Shown: positions 1-12,300 of the stretch, one piece after another
Layout of the letters: each line of letters starts with the position of its first letter
Numbering within the stretch: the stretch's first letter is position 1
From: Himantopus leucocephalus
Lineage: Eukaryota; Chordata; Aves; Charadriiformes; Recurvirostridae
NCBI GenBank assembly: GCA_003993805.1
Contig: RSEF01000005.1
Span: forward strand, 21,948,510-22,012,509
Direction of reading: 5' to 3'
DNA: 64,000 bases
Notes under the pieces: model-generated
Database searches by the model: none
Told to the model about the DNA's origin: nothing
The model's input: the letters and a program-made list of their open reading frames with translations, nothing else
Position numbers and translations under genes: made by a program

Positions 1-3000
1 TATTATTAATATTTTCATTAAAGTATTTTAGTTCCTTCTAAACCCATAAGCCTCTTTCTCTCTACCCCCCTCTCCCTGGAGAGAGCATCTGTTGTTCCAC
101 CTCAGTGGCAAGTCCAGCCCAAAACACAACATAAAGCAATACCTTTGCAACATCTGATTAGGATATACAATGCCACAAACACAGATGCTACTTTGAGGTT
201 CATGTAGCTTTATCTAACTTGATTGAAACTTATATGGACTTCTGCACTTTGAATTTTAAACACAATGAAACAGAATCCTATGCAGTGAGTCAGCATCAAG
301 TCTACATTAGGCTCACTTAGGTCTTGATCAGAAGAAAGCCCTGCAAACACGCTCAGACGTGCACACACAGTACTCAAGTGGGATTAAATTGACCATATAC
401 AAAAGTAAAATTCATTCTCGAAGTGTCAGAAGGGAAATGGCAGAAGTGAAGCTTTTATATTAATTTTGTGATGCCTAGAGGCAGGAAAAGAAAATTTCAA
501 TATGCTCTCTGACCTCCTACAATTTCATACACAATTACATTTGAGAGATATTAGATAAACTTTGGCAAACTATTCTGATTGTTGGAGAAAGGAAAACACA
601 AAGGTACAGTCATGTCCGCAAGAGGCCACATGTGAGATAGTGGCACAATGTTCAGGTTAGTGTCCTCGCATTGCCTAATGGAGGTCAGGAGATTTCATCT
701 GCCAAATCACTCTGCAGGAGGCAAAACAGGGCCCTGAATCTGAAGCTCCCATACTCTACAGCAATACCCTAATCCCATGTGGAAAGCAAGAGAAAGGCAC
801 AAATATTTCATGGCAAGCTTTGGCTTTGTTCTAAATTGCCATGTCTTAGATTTTCTGTTGGTCATCTCTACGCAATACCACCATTCAGTTATCTACACAA
901 AAGCACAGATTTGATTCTTTGTTAAGGTACGAACGCTAATGTATGTAGGGAAGTAACATGCTGCATATGGGGGCGTGTACTGGAACAAGCACAAGAAAAT
1001 TATAGTACATTGTAAATGAAAAAGAAAAATTGCCTTTAAGGTGACAGGCTATCCTTCAAGAAAAGTGAAATAATTTATGCCTGCTGAGGTACCGTAAGGC
1101 TCATATTTTAGCAGACAAAGTTCTTCTAGATAATATAGCTGAGGCTCTGCAGGAAGGGTCTATTAATCCTTTGTATACTTCACTATTGTTTATTGAGGAA
1201 AAGAAGGTGACATAAAATTTTAATGCCATTTTCTTACTCAAAAATTTGAGGGGCTCTACTGATCAGATACAGCATTTAAAGACTGAAAGAACAGATGGCT
1301 GACAGATAGTGAATAATTTTTACATCAAGCAAGCCTTCACTGTTTGATACAAACTATGCAGAAGGAGGATGCTCCTTTTAAAGCATCCCACTGGGCAGAT
1401 AAGAGTGAAGTATCAGAGACAATTAAACAAATGAGCTCTCTATTAGCATCCAAAAAAGTTATGTCTACTCCAGCACTAGCCATAAAGACTGAGCTTGGAA
1501 GTATATATTGCCAAATACAAAAGGCAGATTTCCATCTCTGAACTCTGTTCATCAAACAGAACAATGCAGGCAAGCAGTAACTGGTGAAAACAGACCACAT
1601 TATCTCCTCTTCCTTGAAAAAAACACTTGTTTAGATGTGTTCATATCCTTATAGGTGGACAGGCTAAAGGAGGCCACGCATCTGGCCCAAACTAGGCAAG
1701 TCTCTATTCTCAAATTAAGGAATGATGTTTTTGCTCCAGTTCTTCACACAACTAGAGGTCTGCAGAATGTTATGGGATTCACATTAGCTGCAGAAGTTGC
1801 AGTGCTGCATTTACATCAGCCTTCATGTGTTGTGAGATACCACTTAAGTACTGGAGCTTAAGACTAAAAATATTGTGCAAGATGACTATTGTTAGTATTC
1901 CTCCTCCAAAAATTATCACTACGTCTTTCTCCAAAACTTCACAAGACTTCACAGTAGCATCAGCCCTGCCCCTTTGTGTAGAAGAATAAACATTCTGAAT
2001 GAAACAATTATTCTTCTGCACAAAACATCATCAGCTTTCATACCGTTGCTATCCAAAAANCAAAAAAAAAAAAAAAAAAGATACCCATAAAATCTTGTCT
2101 CTATATTGGTCTCTGTTCATTACTTTTGGAAGTGTTTGGAAAAAGCCAGCCGTTCATAAATGGCTTATTTTGCTTAAAGTAGACCGGCATTTTCTTAAAA
2201 CAAAACACTTTGAGCTCCCTGTCTGCTGCCTTCCAAAGTCTGTAAACACTATGAGGCCTTTCTACTAGGACACTGATATGACGCAGCCTGCTCTTCAGCA
2301 GTTTGAATCCAGATCTATCTTCATCATAAGATGTGCAGGTGGCTGCGAATTTTAGAAGCAACCAAGTGAGCCATTTTTGAATACTTTCCAATTTGCCAGA
2401 AAGTCACACTGCAGTAGGTACATAGGAAGCACTGCACTAACAGCACAATTCATAATAAAGGTAACTGAAGATTTAAAAGCAATTACTGCCAGAACACCCT
2501 CTCTCTCTGCCACATGTAGAAGAAGACCTGCTGACAGTTATTCCGAGTATTTAGCTATGGAAACCATATTCTTGCAGTGAGGAGAAATGGATGTGTTGAC
2601 TACAGCCCTGGATGACAGGAAAGCAGTTTTCTTTGATTATTAAGTGAATTTCTCATCTCAGCATTCTGCTCTACTGAGTGTCTGGCCTTATAGTAACTCT
2701 ACGGTGCCCAGTGTACTAGATGGAGTTTTTAAAAGTAAATATATACGTATATATAAGTTGTACAAGCTTTGCAGTCTCCAAATAAAATTAAAAAAAACCC
2801 ACACCAAAACACCCCTATACTTCTTCCTAAAATTTAAAATTAGTTAGACCTTAAAAAGAACAATTTATTCACAATGCAATAGCAGCAGAATATTTTTAAA
2901 CACAGGCTATTTTACATCAATTTTACATTCACTGTGTTCCTGGTTCCTGGACTAAATATCATACAACTGTTTGTGTTTCTCAGAGGAAACAATTTGAGAT

Positions 3001-3365
3001 TGTAACTAGCCATTGGGAAGCAGCAGAAGACAAAGATACAGCAAGTGACCAGTCTATTTTACTTCCCACACAGTCATACAAATTTACTATGATAAAGCCA
3101 AGGAAACAGGTTTGAATGATTCACCGAGATTCTTTTTCTGCAAGGCAAATCTCTCCATGCTATTGTTGCTTCAGCAAAACATGGGAGGGAAACAAAGACA
3201 AATAAATGTATAATAACCATTCAGGCAAGATATGCCAGACAGTGACAAATAACTGATTAAATACAAATTGGACAGCTTTGGTTGCTGGCAGAAACTTGAA
3301 AGCATTTTTGTTTTTAAACAGGGAACCAGTGGCAGCATTGTGGGAATACAAGATTTAACTAGCAT
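1..3365. other. Unique AT-rich sequence, no gene seen
   Basis: Open frames of 63 to 96 codons overlap on both strands and none resembles a known family. A possible 33-base minus-strand microexon just to the right (3431-3463) has a good acceptor (CCTCTTTTGCAG) and a GTGAGT donor but is too short to judge. The only repeat is the A-run beside the N at 2060. Confidence 0.6.
2062..2079 (+). repeat. A homopolymer run next to an N
   Basis: An N at 2060 and a C precede eighteen A bases. No CR1, LTR or other retroposed sequence is visible upstream, so this is not clearly a retroposon tail. Confidence 0.8.
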
Positions 3366-3387
3366 GGGGGGGNGGGGGGGGGGGGGG
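3366..3387 (+). repeat. G homopolymer run containing an N
   Basis: Seven G bases, an N at 3373, then fourteen G bases. As at 13.83 kb, the N marks an unresolved homopolymer, so the true length is uncertain. Confidence 0.85.
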
Positions 3388-3984
3388 TGTTTAGGCTGTG
3401 TCAGTCGGTGATTGGGTTTGTTACACTCACCACTTCCCTTGACCTCCAGTATATTTATTTGATCTGCAAAAGAGGATCAAACAGAGCATTGCCAAAAGGG
3501 AAATTATGTCTGTCTGAGCTCTTAACCTATTGTAAAAACCTCTCCTTCGAAGCCAAGCTATGAATACACATACAGCACTTCTGCAGCAGTGATAAAAGAT
3601 TCCTGGTGCATCATGGAGATGAAAAATGATTCTCAGTTGAGAGGGAAATTGCCAGAGGTGTCAGAAGACATGCTGCAGTGACGTAAACAGTGACACAGAC
3701 ATTAATTTCAATAATCCGACAGTGGAACGCTGCATACCTGAGCTGCCTCATTCTTTATTATCTTCCTTATTTCACAAAAAGATTTTGCCCTTTGGGCTCT
3801 TCAAAAGCCATATCTCCACCTTTCCCTAAGCTCCCCTCCCCCAAAGGAGGGCACCTAGACATTTCAGTCCAGCAGGGAGCTTTTCATTAATTATACTAAA
3901 TAGAGTGATGATCTGGAAAGGTCATACCAGCCTTTCAGCATGCCTTCTCTCCCAGCTAAGTACTTTTCAGCTACAATTGATTAC

Positions 3985-4143
3985 CTTGTCTTTTAGGTTT
4001 GCATGATTCCACCAAGCAGCAGCGCATGTGGCATCAATGATGTTATTGATATTGTGATGAGCCACATCCCAACCTAGTGCAGCCTCCGTCCTACACTCTG
4101 TGGTGCTAAATTGCAAAGGAGGTTGAAGCTTTAGAGTGACACC
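3985..4143 (-). other. Candidate coding exon, 53 codons, product unknown
   Basis: On the minus strand a good acceptor (CTTCCTTTCCAG before 4143) opens a 159-base stretch that ends at AAG/GTAATC (donor at 3984-3983). The length is a multiple of three, and only the frame that starts and ends in phase 0 is open; the other two hit stops. The peptide is mixed rather than low-complexity, with residues such as ECRTEAALGWD early and AAAWWNHANLKDK at its end. I do not recognise a family. Against it: the donor is only moderate, and stop-free runs of this length occur by chance many times in 64 kb of AT-rich DNA. Confidence 0.22.
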
Positions 4144-6217
4144 CTGGAAAGGAAGATATGGTACTGGGTAGAACTAGCACAATAGTTGGTACTCCCATGA
4201 CCCAATGATGTGACATAACATAAAGAGTACCCCTCAATGACAGCCAACTGCTTTCTCAAGTTCCTTTTGTTAAGTGCTTTAAAATCTCACTCCTGTGTGG
4301 TTTGTTACATCCATTAAAAAAAAGAAAAACCAAACAAAAAACCAAACAACCACTAAACTGAGTTACGAAAAAGAGGTAGTCAGAGTTTCTTGGAAGTGTC
4401 CTTTGCTTATCTGCTTCAAAAGGAAAAGACTGCCACATGAAAGATACTCGCATGCTGATTTATAAAGCCACATGCATGCTTTAGCATACTTCCTTGCATC
4501 TTACAGCGTTATGCAAGAACAGTGAAATCTACTTTCAAATGACTGTAGCTATCCCAATGTATACTCTTCGCATTTTATCAGATCCACATCTACTAGAGAC
4601 TGGTTCTAAGTATACGCAATTCATACATTATTACCTGTGACAACAGCTACAAACTGGGTACCACACCAAAAATCTCCCTGCTGTCTATTTGCCTACAACA
4701 ATTGCTCATTTGCCCGTGACGTTTCCACGTATCAAAGACATAGTAAACTACAGACTTTGCAAAAACAGGCACGGGGGTGTCTGTATATAGGGACAGTCGA
4801 ATGCCTAGCTTCCCTGCACAGTCAGTTCAGCAGGGGACACAGACAGATGGTCACCTTGTGCTGAGGCAGCTCAGAAAATGCTTTTTCAAGTAAAAATATA
4901 AATGGGTCGTGTCACTTTTAAAGTCTGAAATATTCCACTGGCACCAGTTCAACTGCCTCTTAGTTAAGAGGTTTTTGTACAATAAATAAATTTGCAAAAG
5001 TGCCAGGTCAAAAAAAAACAAACCCAGTCAGCTCCTTCTGCCCCCATTTCTCTCATCATTACAACACACTCTTGAAACTTTCAACTTCAGGGAAATGCAA
5101 ATTCTTCAATGATGAATTATGCAAGAGGATGGAAATACATGTGGGTATAGATACGACAGAAAAATCTCTTGCAGCACATACAGGATGACAAGGCACAGAG
5201 ACAGTGCTCTTCACTCTTCTGCAATTGAAGACAGAATAGTTAAATTATACCTGTAGTGAGGTTTTATATACAGCCTTAAGCAACTCCACTTACAGCATCA
5301 ACACTGCAGAAAGGGACACGTGACTTCTGAGCCCTTGGTTACAGGATGACAGAAAAACAACCTGGATTCACAGATACGAATCCCACTTAAGGTTATGCTT
5401 GTCCTTCACTGCAGACTCTGCCAATCTGCTATGTCCTACTTCAGGCTTGGTAAAACACACACACTTGTATCCTGCCTGTTCGATACCCAACATAAATCGA
5501 GTCAGTAATTGTCACTGGAGCTGTTTATTTCTACAGGGTAGCACTGGCCCTCACCACATTGCAAAACTGTTCTTTGCTCTCCATAGTAAAGTCACCAGCA
5601 AGGGGTGGGGGGTATAATAGCAGAATGTGTTTCAGACCAAAATGATGGTCAAACACCTACAGAACCACACAAGATTCCATGAAAGTTCAGCATAAAGCTG
5701 AACTGGGTAAGAGACAAGATACTTCAGCTGAAAGGCCGGGGGGGGGGCACCACAGAGGAGATGAAGTAGCTGGCAACACCCCACAGTACTGCTGGCATTA
5801 GTGAGTCACATCCTCATCTTTACCGTGAATATTCCAGCACAGCCACGACAACATTTCACAANTGAGAGTAACAAAGTCATGGGTTGCACTAATATGACAA
5901 AAATTAGCATAAAAAGCGAGTGCTCACAGATTCCTCCTCAAATTAGAGGAAAATTTTCCAGTTTTGCACTCTTACGAACTTGACCTGAAGGCAAAAAACA
6001 AGCAAGCCACAGGAAGCAACTTATTTACTCCCACTGTTCTTCAGTTGCACCAGTTCCCTCAAGACAAAGACATTTCTTAACAGTTATAAAAGAAAACTGA
6101 GGGGGGCAGGGGAGAAGCCCTGCTGAGGACTTACTGCAAGTGTGACACAAAACAGCAGATACAAGTGGTAAAGGCAGGATGTCAAGAAAAGAAAGAGTCA
6201 GCAAACAGCATCAAGAA
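4144..6217. other. Unique sequence, no gene seen
   Basis: Short frames only, the longest 75 codons. It holds a run of ten G bases at 5738-5747 and a lone N at 5862 without any duplicated flank. Confidence 0.55.
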
Positions 6218-6510
6218 AAGCTCGCGATGCCCTACCAGCCGCCAGTTAGCATTCACCGCCGTGCAGCTGCTGTGTCTGCCTCATTCTTCGCCGGGGATAA
6301 AGAGGGGAGAAAGAGCCGTTTGTTTCCCCCCGCCTGTCACCACTAGGGACTCTAGAGCTCTTCTCAGGCTCCCGGCAGCATCTTGACACTTGACAGCCCT
6401 GGAGAGAGGAGAGGGCCCTGTTGAGAGGAGTGCGGGAGTTGCGAGCAGCATCCCAACGGCAGACAGCACCGTTCTGCTTTTGCAAGCAGAATAGCAAGGC
6501 GGAAAAGGGT
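6218..6510. promoter_or_regulatory. CpG-enriched patch, weak promoter candidate
   Basis: Roughly fifteen CpGs occur in about 290 bases (for example CTCGCGATG, CACCGCCGTG, TTCGCCGGGG, CCCGGCAGC), with GC content clearly above the neighbouring DNA. This is weaker than the island at 13.7 kb. Minus-strand TTGCA/GTAAGT near 6131-6137 would be a fair splice donor just downstream if transcription ran leftwards. Open frames here on both strands (6165-6386 plus, 6246-6497 minus) overlap one another and look like composition effects. It could also be an exapted old repeat or an exon. Confidence 0.3.
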
Positions 6511-9035
6511 TTTGTCTCAGTTAATTAGCACAATAAGGAGCCACTGAGGAACTTGCTCTTTCATCTTTCATAGGCTCTCCTTCCCTTTGCCTTCAAAGAG
6601 CACTTTCTCAGAGACCTGATTCCTAGATCACATCAGGTGATGCAGTTTTAAGGTATCGTTTGGAAAGGCGTGCAAAGCACTGTAAATAGAGAATCCGATT
6701 CCTAAAATAGACTTTTTTTCCTATATCACGTTTAATATATTAAGCACCCTTCACACACTATATTTTTTTTATCTGTGTGTCTGAACAATCTTTGGCCCCC
6801 ATCTCACACATGAAAACATAGGATCTTGCAGGGAGAAATCATCTTTCTCCTACATTTGCACAGCACGTAGCGTAATAGGATTAGGTTCTTGAGAGCCTAA
6901 GAACTAATGTAACAAAATAACAAGTAGAAAAACAGTAGCACATGATATATGAAACCAAAACTGCAACAGCAACAGAACAAAAATGGGGATTCAGCAGAGG
7001 AAAAAGCAACACTTTCAATTATTTTTTTAAAATCCAAACCAAAAAGCCTAGGTGAAACATTACTCTGAGCTAGGATTCACATCAGAAAAAAAATCCACAG
7101 CTGGATGATAATCAGAGAAGGGTGACATGCGAAGTAGACTAGGACACTATGACAAAATGTTTTGTACTACAGTTGGGTACTGAGGTCTCTAAGCACTTTA
7201 CAACCAGCAAACGTTTCTCCAGACAGCCCAAGACTGGTGAACACTACAGTCTCAGACCCAGCTTTACATAGAGTTGTTCTGGGTTTTTGCTGCTGTTGGG
7301 GGCTGGGGTGTGTGAGACAAAATCCTACTCACAAGTAGGAGTAACACACAGAAATTTCAATTTCTAGCCCCAAGCCAAGACCATTGGACAGCATTGCTCC
7401 CCACAGCCTAGATAAAAGGCTTAAAGTTTCAACACTGACTTGATTCATCTTATACAGCATCTAGCTGGTGTAACTGCCTAGGAAGGGAAGATGATCAAGA
7501 TACAGCTACATTATAGAGACTTCATAAATCTTAGCGAGCAAGCATTGCAAGCAACTAAACACATATGGCAGATCAAACCAGATGGAGCACTTGGAGAAAT
7601 AGACAAGGAGATTGCTTAGCTCCAGATGCTTGTGCAAAGCTCGAGGTTTTCAAGAACTGGCATGATTCCCACCTTTTCCCATCTCTGTTCCTCCACTTGG
7701 GACTCTGACTCAAGCCATGGGAGAACATTTCTGTCCTATGTTCTGCTGCCCGGTCACTTCTTAGGTCAACAGCTCTGCCATGATTCTTTCTCTACAGAGC
7801 AAAGAAGTAAGGGGCACAGTGAGAGGACACACCTAGAGCTAAAAGCAAAGCAAAGCAGCAGCAGCTGCATAAGAAGGTATAAGTGGAATTTAAAATGGTA
7901 AGTATGTAAAGATTGCTGAGAGCACGCTTATGCACAGCATTCTTTGATTCATTTCCCCTTCTCAATCAACTTCTTTAGCTGTTATCCTCCGATAATGACA
8001 GTGCCATCTGCTTTTATCTGGTATCCCTACCTTTTGGGTATGGAAACTTATCCCTACTCACATAAAGTATCATCAAATCCATTATGTGCTGTTTATGAAA
8101 ACATACTCAGTTGCTGGAGGGAAGATCACATGGTTGTAAGGAAAATGACTTCAGATAGCAAACCACAAGATACTAGGAAGAAATTAAACCCTAAATACAA
8201 GTTCTTCACATGACTGTCCTCAGCAGCTGCTTCTTTCCTCAATCAAGTTCCTGAAGAAATGCCTGCAATCTCCCCAGAACCAGCCCTGAGCAAACACAAA
8301 TACCCAGGTTTCACAGCAATAGTCTAGCAGAACATATAAAACTGCACTGGGCCTGGGAACATCAATCTCTGGCAGGATTTGCCATGCTCTAATTAGAGGA
8401 CCATAATCTGTGAAATCATCAGGCACATACTGATGGGAATAAGGATGAGTGTGTTGGTGCATGGATGACGGCACTGACAGCATTAATATTATCAGTTGTA
8501 TTTATAATATTCAAGCTTTACAGGCAACTTCTCAATGACAGCTCACTAGCTTAACATAAAGAACAAATTTGCTTAGGCAGTCTGTGTAGTCTTCATCACT
8601 GGAGGTCTTTGAAAAGAAAGTAGACATCTGCCAAAAGTGACATGACTGTAGCTGATCCTTCTGTGGACAGACACCATTCTGACATCCTTCCAAACCGATG
8701 GCTATATGAGGCTGTCCTTTGATCTGCCTACTTTTTTGCCCAAAGCGGATTGATCTCTCCCTCCACAAGTTCCATCTCACCAAGAAATCCCAAAATAAAT
8801 ACAAGCCCTGATAATATGAGAGATCAGTAAATAGACAAGTAGACAGGAACCATAAAAAAACACACCCTGCACCTTTGTATATTTAAGGGTTGTGAATAAC
8901 CTCCCTCCGCCAAATTGGATATCTTTAATTCAGAGACAGAAAGCCAACAATGCTATTCAGGGTCAGTTCAGAGGATTTCTCCAAAAGACGAGTTGTAAAG
9001 CAGGAACTAAGGCTCACTGGAAGCTAGCAAGGCAA
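6511..9035. other. Unique sequence, no gene seen
   Basis: Frames of 87 to 91 codons occur at 7626-7901 and 7944-8213 (plus) and at 8220-8483 and 8532-8804 (minus). They are placed back to back with no splice logic or family resemblance, so I treat them as chance. Confidence 0.55.
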
Positions 9036-9138
9036 CAGAAAGGCAGATGATCATCTCGTTAATTATTTATCAGCATCTCAGGAGTTNCAGAAAGGCAGAT
9101 GATCATCTCGTTAATTATTTATCAGCACCTCAGGAGTT
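9036..9138 (+). repeat. 51-bp tandem duplication split by an N
   Basis: Bases 9036-9086 are repeated at 9088-9138 with a single difference (CATCTC versus CACCTC), and the two copies are separated only by the N at 9087. A near-identical duplicate exactly abutting an N is the signature of two overlapping sequence ends placed side by side instead of merged. Confidence 0.95.
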
Positions 9139-9342
9139 GAAAGAAAAGCAACACCTCACTAGCTAAAAACTCAAACCAGAGGGACAAGGACTATGATTTC
9201 CCAGCTATGTCGGTGAGCCAACCAGAGTGTCTCATAATCNTGAAAGAAAAGCAACACCTCACTAGCTAAAAACTCAAACCAGAGAGACAAGGACTATGAT
9301 TTCCCAGCTATGTCAGTGAGCCAACCAGAGTGTCTCATAATT
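9138..9342 (+). repeat. 102-bp tandem duplication split by an N
   Basis: Bases 9138-9239 recur at 9241-9342 with about three differences (GAGGGAC/GAGAGAC, GTCGGTG/GTCAGTG, and the last base), separated only by the N at 9240. It begins where the previous duplication ends, so the two form a chain. The differences are at the level expected between two haplotypes. Confidence 0.95.
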
Positions 9343-12300
9343 ACAAACAATTCTTTGTCCAAAACTGCAGGTTTATAAAGCGGGGCAGGGGAGAGTATAA
9401 AGCTAAAATATGATAATTGAATCTAAACAATGCCAGAAGGAACACAGGCCTGAATTTTTTAAAGCTCAGTTCTGATTCATGTGTCCATATAAAGGTCAGA
9501 TTATGAAGAGTCAACTACTATTCATACAAGCCTTTTGAAACAAATATAGCTATTAATGCCACAGTAAGAATTAGTGAGTGTGGAGAACTTTTCAAAGTGA
9601 CTTCTGCTTGATTATGCAAAAAGGGCACACAAGATCTAAGAAAATCCAGTTTTGAGATCTCTTGATAATTGCTCTCAAGTGTAAAAGTCTCAAATGTGTC
9701 TCACAGTTTCAAGTTTAGTACAGCTGTTCTGAGCACACTTCAGTTAACTAGGAATATCAATCAGCTAAACGTTATTTCATATTTCTTGGCGATGATGTAT
9801 ATAAGTGCCCAAAAAGAAAATTACACAGTTTATGATGCTTCTGAATTCATATATTGAAACTCATTTGCAATCACCTTCATCCAAGCTTAAAGAGAAATTT
9901 AAGGAAAGTAGATATTTCTTCCTCTGCCACAAACTAAAACGATGACCAATGCAAAGACACTTCCACAAATGCGATGTTCTCTCAAAATCATAGGGAAAAG
10001 AGCATTGCATTTGCAGTAGCCATTTAGCTCCATCTGATTTCTAGCTTTAATGTTATCATACGCATGAAATACATAGATAAGAAATGTTGTCCCATTCTCT
10101 GTCAGGTACGTTCAACCCTGACAGTCAGTTGGCCAAATGCGTGCTTTCTTTCCCTAACATATGGCCCAATTACCACTTTGGTTACTATGCAGCAATCTTT
10201 TTATCAATTAGCACAAACAATTACTACAGCCTGGGCTCAAGTACTTATTTGATTACATATCTGCCCAGAGCTGTCTGCTTAATAAAGTAAAAGATACTCA
10301 GTGTAACACAGGAATCTCTTATTTCTCAAACAGCCCAGGCTTGGCCAACTGAGAAACATTAGAAAACACATGACAATTCTGATATGCCCAGTAAGCTGCC
10401 TTTGCTTCCATTTGTATTTGCAGTATAGCCATTACTAGAAACTCCCCTGATGAAAGACCCTAGGTAAAAACTAAAGGACTATAAGATTCAGTAACACAAC
10501 CTGTGGGTCAGATTTCTTCTATTGCAAATGCTGCATATCTGTAACTCCAAAACTCGATTTATTTGATTATCCCAAGGCTCCTGGAATTTCTTACTCACTC
10601 TTAGCAGCTTCCAGCATCTTCAGTAAGGTGATCCTGCTGTCTCATCTAGTTTGCATAGCCACCCCTGTGCTCTCTTTTCTTACCAAAGAAGAAAGGCTTT
10701 ATAGTTACTCAATTCCCATAGGGTATACGGTAAAGCGAAACCAAGTCTGAAAGTAAAACTTAAGCAAAACTTAAGAGTCATACCTCAACCACAAGGGTCA
10801 CGTCTCTATCTGTCACTTGTCATTATGAACCTAAACACTCACAAATTGTACAACAGAAATGAAGAAGCGGTTATTTACTGCCCCTCAACCAAGGGATGTA
10901 CAGATAGCCTCTAATGCATTTAATTAGTCAATATCTGTAAGCACTTTGAAGATAAAAAGCAATGTAATGTGCCAAGTATTACTACTATGTAACCACCAGC
11001 TCAAAAGCATGTTGACGAAGTACAGCAATAAGCTTGTCCTTTTAAACCTGTTCATAATAATTATGGCTGTTAACAACAGATATTGTTCAGCTGAATGAAC
11101 AGGACGAGATTTCAGCAAACAGCTCTCATCAATCTGACATTCTTTCAAACGTCCCTTGCTAAATGTCAAGCAAGATTTCTAGAGGGAAAGAAAAATGCCT
11201 TTCTTCCCAGAAAAGTACAAAGTTTATGCAGATAAGAAAAGAAAGCGAGACAGAAATGGAAGCAAATAACTGTTTTCAAAAAACCTCTAAAGTTACTGCC
11301 AGCTACACAAACTTTTAATAAGGGCTCCATTCTAAGCAAGAGAAAGGCTCAATTACAGTGCTGCAAACTGCATCTTTTGGACACCGATATTACTCTCTTT
11401 ACAGCTAAAGAAAAAATATGAGAAGATATTCTGATTTATTTCTTTTTTCTAGTTCATGCCTCTGTTCTAGTCCTTTAAAGACTGACATGGAAGCAGCTTG
11501 CCATATGATAACGTATTTCTTCATTCTTAAACGTTCTAGGAAAAAAAAGGAAAATAAACACCTTAATTTGCAGCACAGCAGTAAACCATGACATGTTGCA
11601 TTACAAGTTTATTTTATATTCACAAGGATTTTTCTGAAGGGGCATTTATAATATCCAGTTAATTGAAACACTCAGTGGTGCACTGGACTTCTAGCTCACA
11701 AAATACCCCATGCGTCCAAGATGTTTACCCTTATGAAAACTTAATGAATGGGTGAGCATTAGCTTAGTAACAGGGAGTTCTCAAAGTGCTACCCCAACAC
11801 AAACACACCAGAACTGCCAATATCTCAATACTATTTTCTGTCTGGAAAGTGAACATTTATTGGTTTTTATCACAAGGATGCTGAAAGAAACATTTTTAAA
11901 TGGTTATAAAGTGCTTTAAGGAGGTAAATGCCTAGCATGCCTTACTATGAGCACCCATCTTCCCCCTTTCCTATGTGTATATTAGAATTAGGATCATTTC
12001 CATCGTGTTAATGCATCTCATTTCCAGTAACATATGTATTACAGTCCTCTATGCATATGGGTTTGTTTTGTGCCATGGCCTTTCATATACATATAAAACC
12101 CTGGCATCAGCTGCCATTTAAGCATCTGCCACAAGGAGTAATGTGTTTTCAGAAAAGCAAAGGCTGGTGGTTCTCAAAGACATTTTGATAGTTGAAAGAA
12201 ATCCAGAAGAAAAACACTCCCATTTCTATAAGGCTTTTCAGGATAGCCCTGAAAGACTTCAAGGACTATTTTCTCTCTCTAAGCTTACAAAACTTCATGG

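Noticed and set aside
10684..10746. 63-base candidate minus-strand exon
   Set aside because: Splice-like sites and one open frame are present, but the length is too short and the donor (TTTG/GTAAGA) only fair; it is indistinguishable from chance in 64 kb.
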